Positions 16,704-26,719 are shown, numbered from the stretch's first letter. The stretch: 64,000 bases of DNA from Cupriavidus sp. EM10 (GCF_018729255.1 NZ_CP076061.1:1860001-1924000); one strand, 5' to 3'. Notes: generated from the sequence alone by a model not told the origin. Program-made: numbers and translations.

Positions 16704-18179
16704 ATGACGCAACAAGTTCTTCCCATCCTGATCGCCGGCGAGTGGCGCCTGGGCGGCGGCGACCGCTACGCCACGCGCTACCCCGCCACGGGCGGGGTGG
16801 TGGCCGAACTGGACGCGGCCAGCCTGGCCGACGTCGAGGCCGCCATCCAGGGCGCGCATCAGGCCTTCCGCGTAAGCGGCTGGGCCCAGCGCAAGCCGCA
16901 CGAGCGTGCCGCCGTGCTGCACCGCGTGGCCGCGCTGATCCGCGCCAAGTCCGAAGCACTGGCCCAGCGCCAGCGGCTGGACAACGGCAAGCCGATCAGC
17001 GAAACCCGCGCGCTGGTGGCCAGCGCAGCGGCCACGTTCCAGTTCTTTGCCGCCGCACTCGAAACGCTCGAAGAGCAGATCACGCCGCAGCGCGGCGACT
17101 GCCTGACGATGAGCGTGTACGAGCCGATGGGCGTGGTCGCGGCCATCACGCCCTGGAACTCGCCAATCGCCAGCGAAGCGCAGAAGATGGCTCCTGCGCT
17201 GGCCGCCGGCAACGCGGTCATCGTCAAGCCAGCCGAGGTAACGCCGCTGATGGCGCTGGAACTGGCCGCCATCTGCGAAGAGGCTGGCGTGCCGCGCGGG
17301 CTGATCAGCGTGCTGCCGGGCAAGGGTTCGGTAATTGGCGATGCAATTACCAAGCACCCGCTGGTGAAGCGCGTGTCGTTCACCGGTGGCACCACTACCG
17401 GCAAGCACATCGCGCATATCGCGGCCGACAAGATGATGCCGGTGTCACTGGAACTGGGTGGCAAGTCGCCGACCATGGTGTTCGACGATGCCGACCTGGA
17501 CCACGCGGTGAATGGCGTGCTGTACGGCATCTTCAGTTCGTCGGGCGAATCGTGCATTGCCGGCTCGCGTCTGTTCGTGGCGCGCTCGCAGTACGAGCCG
17601 TTCATCGACCGACTGGCCGCTGCCGCCGCGAAGCTGCGCGTGGGTGACCCGGCCGACGAGCGCACCCAGATGGGCCCCCTGATCACGGATCGGCACCGCG
17701 ACAGCATCGAATCGTACGTGGCGGTGGGCGTGGCAGACGGTGGCCAGCTGCGCACCGGCGGCATCCGCCCCGACGTGGCAGGCCTGCCCAACGGCTACTT
17801 CTACACGCCGACCATCATCGAAGGGCTCGACAACAATGCACGCATCTGCCAGGAAGAAATCTTCGGGCCGGTGCTGGTGGCGATGCCGTTTGACGACGAG
17901 GACGACCTGGTCGAGCAGGCCAACGACAGCGTCTATGCGCTGGCGGCCGGCATTTGGACGCGCGACTACAAGCGTGCATGGCGGGTGGCACGATCCGTGC
18001 AAGCCGGTAACGTCTGGATCAACACCTACAAGCAGTTCTCGATTTCGACGCCGTTCGGCGGCTGGCGCGACAGCGGGCTGGGCCGCGAGAAGGGACGACT
18101 TGGCATCCTGCAGTACATGGAACAGAAGAGCGTGTACTGGGGCTTGAACGAACAACCGCTGCCGTGGGCCGGAGACTGA
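16704..18179 (+). CDS. NAD(P)-dependent aldehyde dehydrogenase
   Basis: 491 residues, full-length ALDH. It shows the N-anchoring PWNSP block, cofactor-binding KPAEVTP, the general base Glu in LELGGKSP, the nucleophile Cys in GESCIAGSR and the late EEIFGPVL motif. It oxidises an aldehyde to its acid. Between nadX and the VOC dioxygenase, its likely substrate is a pathway aldehyde, either the product of the ThDP enzyme or a semialdehyde after ring cleavage. It starts 14 bp after nadX and ends one base before the next ATG, all in one operon. Confidence 0.92.
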   Translation: MTQQVLPILIAGEWRLGGGDRYATRYPATGGVVAELDAASLADVEAAIQGAHQAFRVSGWAQRKPHERAAVLHRVAALIRAKSEALAQRQRLDNGKPISETRALVASAAATFQFFAAALETLEEQITPQRGDCLTMSVYEPMGVVAAITPWNSPIASEAQKMAPALAAGNAVIVKPAEVTPLMALELAAICEEAGVPRGLISVLPGKGSVIGDAITKHPLVKRVSFTGGTTTGKHIAHIAADKMMPVSLELGGKSPTMVFDDADLDHAVNGVLYGIFSSSGESCIAGSRLFVARSQYEPFIDRLAAAAAKLRVGDPADERTQMGPLITDRHRDSIESYVAVGVADGGQLRTGGIRPDVAGLPNGYFYTPTIIEGLDNNARICQEEIFGPVLVAMPFDDEDDLVEQANDSVYALAAGIWTRDYKRAWRVARSVQAGNVWINTYKQFSISTPFGGWRDSGLGREKGRLGILQYMEQKSVYWGLNEQPLPWAGD

Positions 18180-18180
18180 C

Positions 18181-19146
18181 ATGAAAGTATTGGGAATTGA
18201 CGAGATCGTCTACGGCGCCGACGACTTCGACGCATGCCGTGGCTTCTTCGACGACTGGGGCCTGACCATCAAGCGCGACGACGCGCAAGGCCTGGACTTC
18301 GAAACGCTGAACGGCTGCCGCGTGCTGGTGCGCAAGATCGCCGACGCGGCGCTGGCGCCGGCCATCGAGGACGGCCCGACGCTGCGCGAGGTGGTGTGGG
18401 GCGTGGACAGCGAAGCGTCGCTGGACGCCATTCGCGACCGTATCGGCAACGAGCCCACGTTCGTGTCGCTGCAGGATGGTGCACGCATCGGCTGCACCGA
18501 CCCGAACGGCCTGGCGGTGCGCTTCCAGGTGTCGCGCAAGCATGACGTGCTGGTGGAATGCGCGCGCATGAACACGTGGAACGACAAGCCGCGCGTGAAC
18601 GCGCGCAGCCCGATCTACGAGCGCGCGATCCCCATCGAAGTGGGGCACGTGGTGTTCTTCGTGAAGGATGTGAAGGCCACGGAGCGCTTCTACATGGAGA
18701 AGTTCGGCTTCGTGCAGTCGGACAACTACCCGGGCCGGGGCGCGTTCCTGCGCTGCGCGGCCGAGGGCGGTCACCATGACCTGTTCCTGCTGCAATTGCC
18801 GCATGGCAAGGCGGGACTCAACCACGTGGCGTTCACGGTGCGCGATATCCACGAGGTGTTCGGCGGCGGCATGCACATGTCGCGCACGGGCTGGGATACG
18901 CAGCTCGGGCCGGGCCGGCATCCGATCTCGTCGGCGTACTTCTGGTACTTCAAGAATCCGGCCGGTGGCCTGATCGAGTATTACGCCGATGAAGACCAGC
19001 TCGATGCCCACTGGGAGCCGCGCGAATTCGAGCCGGGCCCGACCATGTTCGCCGAATGGGCGATCGAAGGCGGTATCGACGGCAATACCCGCCGGCAGAA
19101 GAACGCCGGCGGTCCGGAAGGCAAGTTCCTGACGGAAAAGCGTTGA
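18181..19146 (+). CDS. VOC-superfamily protein, extradiol dioxygenase-like
   Basis: 321 residues made of two vicinal-oxygen-chelate modules (about 1-125 and 150-290). The second one keeps the 2-His-1-carboxylate iron site: His156 (VGHVVFF), His215 (LNHVAFTV) and Glu266 (LIEYYAD). This matches type I extradiol ring-cleavage dioxygenases such as 2,3-dihydroxybiphenyl or catechol 2,3-dioxygenase. The first module has lost these residues, as is normal. Ring cleavage of a catechol made by the Rieske enzyme is the simplest reading, but glyoxalase-like roles are not excluded. Confidence 0.85.
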   Translation: MKVLGIDEIVYGADDFDACRGFFDDWGLTIKRDDAQGLDFETLNGCRVLVRKIADAALAPAIEDGPTLREVVWGVDSEASLDAIRDRIGNEPTFVSLQDGARIGCTDPNGLAVRFQVSRKHDVLVECARMNTWNDKPRVNARSPIYERAIPIEVGHVVFFVKDVKATERFYMEKFGFVQSDNYPGRGAFLRCAAEGGHHDLFLLQLPHGKAGLNHVAFTVRDIHEVFGGGMHMSRTGWDTQLGPGRHPISSAYFWYFKNPAGGLIEYYADEDQLDAHWEPREFEPGPTMFAEWAIEGGIDGNTRRQKNAGGPEGKFLTEKR

Positions 19147-19189
19147 GTGTCTGGAAGACTGGAAGTCTCGAAGTAGAAGGAAGCCCCCC

Positions 19190-20145
19190 ATGAGTGCGAG
19201 CCAATCTTTAACCCTGCGCGTGCAGGCCATGCGCTTCGAGGCGCGCGGCGTCGTCAGCGTCGAACTGCGCGACCCCGATGGCGCGCAGCTGCCGGCATTC
19301 GCGCCGGGTGCGCATATCGACCTGCATCTGGCCAACGGTCTGGTGCGCAGCTATTCGCTGTGTGGCGCGCCAGAACAGCGCGACCGCTACACCGTCGGCG
19401 TGCTCAACGACCGCAACAGCCGTGGCGGCTCGCGTTTCGTGCACGAGCAGTTGCGCGTCGGCACCACGCTGACGGTGGCGGTGCCGCGCAACCACTTTGC
19501 GCTGGACGAGGATGCCGCGCACACGGTGCTGGTTGCCGGCGGCATCGGCGTCACGCCAATCGTGTGCATGGCACGGCGCCTGGCCGAGCGCGGCCGCTCG
19601 TTCACGCTGCTGTATTGCGCAAGATCGCGTGCGGAGGCGGCGTTCGTGGAGCAGCTGTCGGCCTATGGCGACGCCGTGCGCTTCCACTTCGATGACGAAG
19701 CCGGTGTGCCGCCGGACCTGAAGGCGATGCTGGCTGGGCAGGACACCACCACGCACTTCTACTGCTGTGGCCCGGCCCGATGCTCAACGCCTTCGAGGCG
19801 GCCTGCGAAGCGCACGGCTACCCGAACGTGCATATCGAGCGCTTTGCGGCCGACCCGGCCACGGAAGCGGTGCAGGAGGGCGAGTACAGCGTCCAGCTGC
19901 AGCGCTCCGGCAAGACCGTGCGCGTGCCGTCCGGCAAGTCGCTGCTCGATGCCCTGCTGGAATCCGGCGTGGCGGTGGAGTACAGCTGCCGCGAAGGCGT
20001 GTGCGGTTCGTGCGAGACGGCGGTGATCGAAGGTTGTCCCGATCACCGCGACAGCGTGCTCAGCAACAGCGAGCGCGAATCGAACCAGACCATGATGGTC
20101 TGCGTGTCCGGGTGCAAGGGCCAGCGCCTGGTGCTGGACCTTTGA
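19190..20145 (+). CDS. Phthalate dioxygenase reductase-type ferredoxin-FMN/FAD reductase (interrupted by a one-base deletion)
   Basis: About 318 residues when repaired. The flavin-binding RSYSLCGAP, nucleotide-binding GGIGVTPI and C-terminal plant-type [2Fe-2S] cluster (C-REGV-C-GS-C ... VSGC region) follow in the order used by PDR/vanillate demethylase reductases. It would pass electrons from NAD(P)H to the Rieske oxygenase at 10083. The frame breaks in the sequence CCCGGCCCG at about 19771-19779; adding one G or C gives YCCGPGPMLNAFE and joins both halves. The ATG at 19190 is preceded by AGAAGGAAG. Confidence 0.87.
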
Positions 20146-20269
20146 CGGACCCCGCCGCGCCCCGACAGGCACGGCAACGAAGACTGCCCGCCGCCATGGC
20201 AGAGCCGCACGTTCAGGGACGAAGCGGCCACGCGGGTAACTGCCCTACACGATTCCGGAAGAGATACCC

Positions 20270-21735
20270 GTGTTGATTCAGAGACAAGACGCCGCGCCCT
20301 CGATGCAGGGCGCGCAGGCGGGCACCGTGGCCTACGGCGGCGCAGCGGCCGGCGAGGCCGCCACCCCATCCCAGACACAAGCGGCCATGCCGGTGACGCG
20401 CGGGCAGATCGTTGCCCGCATCGAGCGCATGCCCGGCAACATGATGCACGTGCGGGCACGGCTGCTGATCGGGCTGGCCACGTTTTTCGATGGCTTCGAC
20501 GTGATTGCCATTGCCGCCACGCTGCCGCTGCTGATCGGCAAGTGGTCGCTGTCGCCGGGCCAGATCGGCTTGCTGATCGCCGCCCCATCCGTGGGGCAAC
20601 TGGTGGGGCGCTGCTGTTCCCGGCGCTGGCCGAACGGTTCGGCCGCCTGCGTTCGATTGGCTGGAGCGCGGGCATTATCGGCCTGATGAGCCTGGCGTGC
20701 GGCTTCGCGCCGTCGTTCGAGATCTTCCTGCTGCTGCGCATCGTGCAGGGCCTCGGGCTGGGCGGCGAACTGCCGGTGGCGGCCACCTATATCAACGAGG
20801 TGACGCGCGCCCACGGGCGGGGCCGGTTCGTGCTGCTGTACGAGATCGTGTTCCCCATCGGGCTGATGGTCTCGAATGCGATGGGCGCCGTGCTGGTGCC
20901 GCGCTACGGCTGGGAAGTGATGTATTTCCTGGGCGGCGCGCCGTTGGTGCTGTTCTTCGTGCTGCGCCGCGTGATTCCGGAGTCGCCGCGCTGGCTGGCG
21001 GAGAAGGGGCGTCTGGCGGAAGCCGACGACGCGCTGCGCCAGTTCGAGGCGCGCGCGAAGCAGCCGCTACCGCCGGTTGGCGATACGTCGAGGTTCGACG
21101 CCATGGGCAAGCATCCGCGCCGCCGGGTGCGCGACCTGGTGGGCAAGGCATATCTGGGCCGCACGCTGGCCGTGTGGATGCTGTGGGCCACCTGCGGTTT
21201 CATCCAGTACGGGCTGTCCACATGGCTGCCCACCGTCTACAAGACCGTCTACCACGCGCCGCTGCAGCTGGCGCTGAACCTGGCGGCAGGTGCCTCGGTG
21301 CTGGGCGTGGTGGGGTCGCTGGTCTGTGCGCTGGTGGTGGACAAGGTCGGCCGCAAGCCGGTCATCAACGTGTCGTTCGTGCTGTGCGCCGCGTCGCTGA
21401 TCCTGGCGGGGGTGTTTCACGCATCGTCGGTCTATGTCGTCGCCACGTTCTGCGCGCTGTCGATGGGCTTCCTGGCCTGCGGATTCATTACGGCGTACGT
21501 CTATACACCGGAGCTCTACCCGACCAGCGTGCGGGCGATGGGGTGCGGGCTGGGCGGCGCATGGCTCAAGGTGTCGGCAATCTTCGCCCCGGGCATCATC
21601 GCCTCCACCATCGGCACCGGCAACCTGAGTACCGCCTTCTTCGGTCTGGCGGTGGTGCCGCTGCTGGCGGCCGTGACCGTGTTCTTCCTCGGTATCGAAA
21701 CCAAGGGCCAGGTCCTGGAAGAACTGGAAGTCTGA
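20270..21735 (+). CDS. MFS transporter, aromatic acid:H+ symporter-like (interrupted by a one-base deletion)
   Basis: About 488 residues after repair, with 12 predicted membrane helices. The first helix region carries FFDGFDVIAIA, resembling the DGxD of aromatic acid/H+ symporters; the loop RIVQGLGLGGELPVAATYINE and the late YTPELYPTSVRAMGCG are typical of metabolite:H+ symporters. The break is in GGGG at 20605-20608; five G give VGQLVGALLFPALAERFGR. GTG 20270 follows GGAAGAG by about 8 bases. As last gene of the operon, ahead of a strong terminator, it probably imports the substrate across the inner membrane. Confidence 0.87.
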
Positions 21736-21782
21736 CCCCTAACGCGCCGGGCTTGCCGGCGCCGACATGCATGTCGTCGTTT

Positions 21783-21819
21783 GCCCTGCTGCCGACTTCC
21801 CCGGCGTGCAGGGCTTTTT
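21783..21819 (+). terminator. Rho-independent terminator of the main catabolic operon
   Basis: A stem GCCCTGC (21783-21789) pairs with GCAGGGC (21808-21814); inside it GCCG pairs with CGGC. Five T follow (21815-21819). It lies 47 bp after the stop of the MFS gene. A second GC hairpin (GCGCCGG/CCGGCGC) lies at about 21743-21762. The gap 21736-22059 otherwise holds the operator region at 21898-21944. Confidence 0.85.
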
Positions 21820-21897
21820 CTGTCCTAGGTACTGTGAAAGATACTTGCAGTGCCAGCTCAGGGTTTTCCGCAAGTTGAGTCATCAACGACGAAGCCC

Positions 21898-21944
21898 TAG
21901 AGTGTAGTTGTGCCTGTCGTGGATCGTGGTTTTATATATGGAAC
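21898..21944 (+). promoter_or_regulatory. Promoter and IclR-type operator of the second IclR gene
   Basis: TAGAGT (21898-21903) resembles the TATAGT -10 of the other island promoters. The 16-bp dyad GTTTTATATATGGAAC (21929-21944) lies at the position of the downstream site in the tandem blocks, with a 4-bp spacer before it, but the 15 bp upstream (21910-21924) are not palindromic. A related GTTCATTGGCAAAC occurs at 22023-22036, just before the IclR start. Autoregulation is inferred. Confidence 0.55.
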
Positions 21945-22059
21945 GATTCTGCTAGTGTTTGGATGTTGCCATGTACCCCGGGTGCATGGGCAGCGCGAAG
22001 CGTGTTATATCGACGCGTTGCTGTTCATTGGCAAACCGAACGTCAAGCAGAGAGAGACC

Positions 22060-22881
22060 ATGAGTAAAGCCACTCCCATGGAGGAGACGCAGGACAAGTA
22101 CATCGTGCCGGGTCTGGAGCGCGGGCTCAGGCTGTTGGGCGAGTTCAGCAGCAAGGACCGCACGCTGTCGGCGGCGGAACTGGCAAGGCGGCTGCAGGTG
22201 CCGCGTTCGACGGTCTTCCGGTTGCTGGCCACGCTGGAAATGATGGGGTTCGTGGAGCGTACGGACGGCGGGCGGGAATTCCGCCTGGGGATGGCGGTGC
22301 TCAGGCTCGGTTTCGACTACCTGGCCTCGCTGGAGCTGACCGAACTGGGCCGGCCGCTGCTGGACCGGCTGCGCGACGAGATTCACTACCCGTGCAATCT
22401 GGTGGTGCGCGATGGCAGGTCCATCGTGTACGTGGCCAAGTCGGTGGCAGCCCGGCCGTTCACGAGCACGGTCAACGTCGGGACGCGCCTGCCGGCGCAT
22501 GCCACGGTGCTGGGCCGCGTGCTGCTGGAGGACCTGGCGCTGTCGGAGCTGCGCGAGCTCTATCCGGAGTCGCGGCTGGAAGTGTTCTCGGAGAGCACGC
22601 CGCGCACGGTGGAGGAGTTGTACGAGATGGTGCAGCGTGACCGCCAGCGGGGCTACGTGCTGCACGAAGGGTTCTTCGAGGCGAGTATCTCGACCATCGC
22701 CGCGCCGGTGCGGGATCGCACCCGGCGCGTGGTGGCGGCACTCGGCGCGACGATTCCGGCGGCACGGATCGATCCGGCGCTGCTGGAACCAATGGTGGAA
22801 AGGGTGCGCGAGGCGGCAGCCGAGCTCTCGCGCCTGCTGGATTACCGGCCCATGCCGGAAGGCATGGTGGCCAGCCAATGA
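22060..22881 (+). CDS. IclR-family transcriptional regulator (paralogue 2)
   Basis: 273 residues starting MSKATPMEETQDKYIVPG. The winged helix (LARRLQVPRSTVFRLLATLE) and the IclR effector domain (FEASISTIAAPVRDRT) match paralogue 1 at 12491 almost throughout, so they are a recent duplicate pair. ATG 22060 follows AGAGAGA; the open frame starts earlier, but that part overlaps the promoter. It is followed by a second TctC receptor 67 bp on. Both paralogues probably bind the same dyads; they may form heteromers or answer different effectors. Confidence 0.92.
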   Translation: MSKATPMEETQDKYIVPGLERGLRLLGEFSSKDRTLSAAELARRLQVPRSTVFRLLATLEMMGFVERTDGGREFRLGMAVLRLGFDYLASLELTELGRPLLDRLRDEIHYPCNLVVRDGRSIVYVAKSVAARPFTSTVNVGTRLPAHATVLGRVLLEDLALSELRELYPESRLEVFSESTPRTVEELYEMVQRDRQRGYVLHEGFFEASISTIAAPVRDRTRRVVAALGATIPAARIDPALLEPMVERVREAAAELSRLLDYRPMPEGMVASQ

Positions 22882-22948
22882 CAACACGACGGTAGCGATC
22901 GTATCGGTCGCATCGATCGTCAAGATCGAAGGGACAGGCAGGAAGAGC

Positions 22949-23983
22949 ATGCAGCAACGGAGCCAAAACGGGAACCACGCGAACCACAACGCGAAGGCCG
23001 GGCAAAGGGCGCGGCGGTGGCTGGGCGCAGCGGTGACGGCGATGGCCGCCTTCGCCGTGGCCGGCCCGGCGTACGCCGCTTCCTGCGCGAGCGTGCGGAT
23101 CGTCGTGCCGTTTCCGGCCGGCGGTGCGGCCGACCAACTGGCCCGCACGCTGTCCATGGGCCTGCAGCAGCGCCAGGGCACGCCCATCGTCGTCGACAAC
23201 AAGCCCGGCGCCAACGGCAATATCGGCATCGATGCCGTGCGGCGCGCGGCTGGCGATGGCTGCACCTGGCTGGTGGTGCCAGCTGGCAACCTGACCATCA
23301 ATCCCACGCTGTTTCCGGCGCTTTCCTATAACGTGGCGCGTGATTTCCGCCCGGTGTCGCTGCTGGCCAGTTCTCCGAACGTGCTGGCCGTGCATCCGTC
23401 GGTCAAGGCGCGCACGGTGGCGGAACTGGTTGCGCTGGCGAAGCAGGCAGACCAGGCGGGAAAGCCGCTGGGCTATGCCAGCCCCGGCGTCGGCAGCGGC
23501 CTGCATCTGGCCGGCGAGCTGTTCCATCACAAGGCAGGGGCGAACATGCTGCATGTGCCGTACAAAGGCACGACGCAGGCCGTCAACGACGTGGTGGGCG
23601 GGCAGGTACCCATGCTGTTCGGCACATGGCCGACGCTGGCGCCGTTCGTGCAGTCCGGGGCGTTGCGGGCGATCGCCGTCACGCAGTCGAAGCGATCGCC
23701 CGCCGCGCCCGATGTGCCGTCGCTGGCGGAGCAGGGCATGCCCGGTATCGACGTGAGTTCGTGGTACGCGCTGCTGCTGCCGTCGGCCACGCCTAAACCA
23801 CTGGCCGACGCGCTTGCCGTCGACGTACAGACGCTGTTCGCCACGCCGGCGATCCGCACCGATCTGCAACGCCAGGGGCTGGAGCCCGTGGCGAGCACGC
23901 CGGAAGCACTGGCCACGCGTATTCGCGATGAAACCGCGTCGTGGGCCACGCTGATCCGCACGTACCACATCACGCCGGACTAG
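22949..23983 (+). CDS. Bug/TctC-family substrate-binding protein (second copy)
   Basis: 344 residues with a signal peptide (hydrophobic WLGAAVTAMAAFAVAGPAYA) and the mature motif VRIVVPFPAGGAADQLAR of the Bug family. It is clearly diverged from the receptor at 6040-7041 (for instance an extra Cys pair near the mature start and at GDGCTW), so it may bind a different ligand. ATG 22949 follows AGGAAGAG. It is downstream of IclR paralogue 2 and upstream of the molybdenum hydroxylase genes, again without TctA/TctB partners in the window. Confidence 0.88.
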   Translation: MQQRSQNGNHANHNAKAGQRARRWLGAAVTAMAAFAVAGPAYAASCASVRIVVPFPAGGAADQLARTLSMGLQQRQGTPIVVDNKPGANGNIGIDAVRRAAGDGCTWLVVPAGNLTINPTLFPALSYNVARDFRPVSLLASSPNVLAVHPSVKARTVAELVALAKQADQAGKPLGYASPGVGSGLHLAGELFHHKAGANMLHVPYKGTTQAVNDVVGGQVPMLFGTWPTLAPFVQSGALRAIAVTQSKRSPAAPDVPSLAEQGMPGIDVSSWYALLLPSATPKPLADALAVDVQTLFATPAIRTDLQRQGLEPVASTPEALATRIRDETASWATLIRTYHITPD

Positions 23984-24112
23984 CGGCATCATCCGGGCGC
24001 CCAGGCGGCGCCATCCCATCCGATTTTCGAGTCGTACCGGCCGCACCGCGCGCAGTGCGCGGTGGCCTGCGGCCGTCTTTTCTTGCACTGGCGAGGACAA
24101 AGCGAGGCAATC

Positions 24113-24553
24113 ATGGACTTTGTGTTGAACGGGAAGGCGACGCACTTCGGTGGCGACGGCGATACGCCGCTGCTGTGGGTGATACGCGATGACGCCGGGA
24201 TGACCGGCACCAAGTACGGCTGCGGCATCGGCGCATGCGGGGCCTGCACGGTCCACGTCGACGGCCAGGCACAGCGGTCGTGCGTGACGCCGGTGTCCAG
24301 CGTGGCAGGGCGTAGCGTGACAACGATCGAAGGCCTGTCGCCCGACCGTTCGTCGAAGGTGCAGCAGGCGTGGATCGCCAAGGACGTGCCGCAGTGCGGC
24401 TATTGCCAGTCGGGCATGGTGATGGCGGTCAGCGCGCTGCTCAAGCAGAACCCGCACCCCACCGACAAGGACATCGACGCAGCCGTGACCAACCTGTGCC
24501 GCTGCGCCACCTATCACCGCATCCGGGAGGCCGTCCATGCCGCAGCAAAGTGA
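24113..24553 (+). CDS. Molybdenum hydroxylase, [2Fe-2S] small subunit
   Basis: 146 residues. The N-terminal plant-type cluster ([16 protein letters not shown]) and the C-terminal all-helical cluster ([11 protein letters not shown] ... NLCRCATY) are both complete, as in IorA-like subunits of isoquinoline 1-oxidoreductase and related aldehyde oxidases. It passes electrons from the molybdenum subunit to an acceptor. It overlaps the large-subunit gene by 17 bp. No FAD (CoxM-like) subunit gene is nearby, as in the two-subunit periplasmic type that uses cytochrome c or the quinone pool. ATG 24113 fits the family start. Confidence 0.9.
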   Translation: MDFVLNGKATHFGGDGDTPLLWVIRDDAGMTGTKYGCGIGACGACTVHVDGQAQRSCVTPVSSVAGRSVTTIEGLSPDRSSKVQQAWIAKDVPQCGYCQSGMVMAVSALLKQNPHPTDKDIDAAVTNLCRCATYHRIREAVHAAAK

Positions 24554-26719
24554 GATCCTCGCGAGCCCCGCGCGGCGCGGCTTCCTCAAGGGCGGTGCCG
24601 CGCTGGCGGGCGCATTGTGCATCCCGCTGCCGGCGCTGGCCAGCCGCACCGTCGACAGCGGCCCCCACGGCACCCACGAGATAACCGACTGGATCTGGAT
24701 CGAGCCCAACGGCAAGATCACGCTCGGCCTGTCGCAGTGCGAGTGCGGCCAGGGGTCTACACCGGCATGCCGCAGGTGCTGGCCGACGAACTCGACGCGG
24801 ACTGGCAGAACATCAGCGTGACGTTCGTTACCGGGCGCGATGCCTACCGCACGGGGGCGGCCTATGAAGAGCCGCAGCAGTTCGTCGGCGCGTCGATGTC
24901 GGCCACGCTGTTCTACCAGCGCCTGCGCATTGCCGGCGCGCAGGCGCGCGAAGTGCTGATGATGACGGCGGCAAAGCGGCTGCAGGTGCGGCCCGGGCAG
25001 TGTCATACCGACAAGGGCCGCGTGTATCACGGCGCCACGGGGCGCTCGCTGTCCTATGGCGAGCTGTCCGAGGAGGCAGCGAAGCTGCCGCTGAATCCGA
25101 CGCCGCGCCTCAAGAACGAGGCGGCGCACAAGCTGATCGGCAAGGACCTGTTGCGCCTGGATACCCCGGCCAAGGTCGACGGATCGGCCGAGTTCGGCAT
25201 TGACGTCAAGGTGCCGGACATGCTGTACGGCGCCCTGAAGATGCCGCCCACCGTAACCGGCAAGGTCACCGGCATCCGCAATGCCGACGCGGTCAAGGCG
25301 ATGCCTGGCGTCAAGGCCGTGGTGCAGGCCCCCGACGCGGCGATTGTCGTCGCGACAAGCTACTGGCTGGCAAAGAAGGGCGCCGACGCGCTGGAGCTCG
25401 ATATCGATCCGGGCGCGGCGAAAGACCTGGACAGCGACAACATCCTGGCCGCGCGCCAAGCCGCGCTCGGCGCGCCGGAGGCGGTGGTCGCCACCCGGCT
25501 TGGCGATGCGGACGCGGCACTGTCCGCAGGCGGGCGGATCGTCGAGGCCGACTATCACACGCCGTACATCGTGCACGCGACGATGGAGTCGGTGAATGCC
25601 ACGGTGCATGTGCGCGACGATGCCATCGAAGTATGGGGGCCGATCCAGGGCCAGGATTTCGTGCGCAACGCACTGGGCAAGCTGTATAGCCGCAAGCCTG
25701 AGACCGTGATCGTCCATACGACGTTCCTGGGCGGCAGCTTCGGGCGCAAGTTCCTGCCGGATTTCGTGATCCATGCCGCGCGCGCCTCGGCCGCCGTCGG
25801 CAAGCCGGTCAAGGTGATCCGCTCGCGCGAGGACGACATCCGCCACGGCTTCTATCGCCCCGGCGTCTCGGGCCGCTTCCGCGCCGTGCTGGACGACAAG
25901 GGCATGCCGGTGGCCATGCACGCCCGCCTGACCGGGCAGTCGCTCTACGGCGTCATCAAGGCCGATCGCATGGCGAAGAATGGCGGCTGGGACGAGACGA
26001 TGCTGGAAGCCATCTACGACTGCGTCTACCGCGTGCCGAACCTCAAGGTCGACATGATCGACGTGAAGCAGCCGATCCCCGTCAGCTTCATGCGCAGCGT
26101 GGGCTCGACATCGAGCATCTTCATGCTGGAGAGTTTCGTCAACGAGATGGCCGATGCGGCTGGCATGGATCCATACCGCTACCGCCGTGCTCTGCTGGCC
26201 CACAACCCGCTGGCGCTGCGCACGCTGGACGCGGCAGCAAAGGCCGCCCACTGGGACCGCAAGCCGGCGGCCAACGTCACGCGCGCCTTCACGTTCAATC
26301 TGTACACGGGACGCGGGGAAGCATTCCAGACTTATGTGGCGATGGCGCTGGAATTGCAGCGTGCGGGCAAGTCGTTCAGCGTGAAGCGGGTGGTGTGCGC
26401 GGTGGAGTGCGGCAGGGCGATCAATCCGAACCTGATCCGCGCGAACATCGAGGGCGGCATCGGCTTTGCGTTGACGAACACGCTCAATAGCGAGATCACG
26501 TTCAAGGGCGGTGTGGTGCAGCAGAGCAACTTCCACGACTATCCGCTGTTGCGCCTGGCCGAAATGCCGAATATCGAGGTGGTGATCGTCGACAGCGACC
26601 GTCCGCCGCAGGGCTGCGGCGAGGTGTCGCTTGGGCCGGTGGCGCCTGCCGTGGCGCATGCGCTGTACAAGGCAACGCGGTCACGACGCCGGTCGATGCC
26701 GATGAAGCTGGAAGCCTGA
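24537..26719 (+). CDS. Molybdenum hydroxylase, molybdopterin-binding large subunit (interrupted by a one-base deletion)
   Basis: About 727 residues after repair. It begins with a twin-arginine signal ([16 protein letters not shown]), so the holoenzyme is exported folded, with its small subunit as a hitchhiker. Conserved large-subunit blocks include [17 protein letters not shown], the substrate region MRSVGS and the C-terminal catalytic Glu block [12 protein letters not shown]. This is the IorB/aldehyde dehydrogenase type. The frame breaks in GGGG at 24752-24755; a fifth G gives [13 protein letters not shown]. Substrates of relatives include N-heteroaromatics (isoquinoline, nicotinate) and aldehydes. 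Together with the aromatic operon it may start attack on a heterocycle, which is inference. Confidence 0.88.

Noticed and set aside
21743..21776. GC hairpin and palindrome CGACATGCATGTCG after the MFS gene
   Set aside because: No T-run follows. The real terminator with five T lies just downstream at 21783-21819.
22895..22935. Clustered ATCG/GTCG words with small dyads before the second TctC gene
   Set aside because: Short and irregular, with no match to the island operators and no promoter elements around them.
22472..26659. A 1,395-codon open frame on the minus strand
   Set aside because: It is antisense to IclR, TctC and molybdenum hydroxylase genes with clear motifs. Its translation is His/Arg/Gly-rich without domains, a usual shadow frame in GC-rich DNA.
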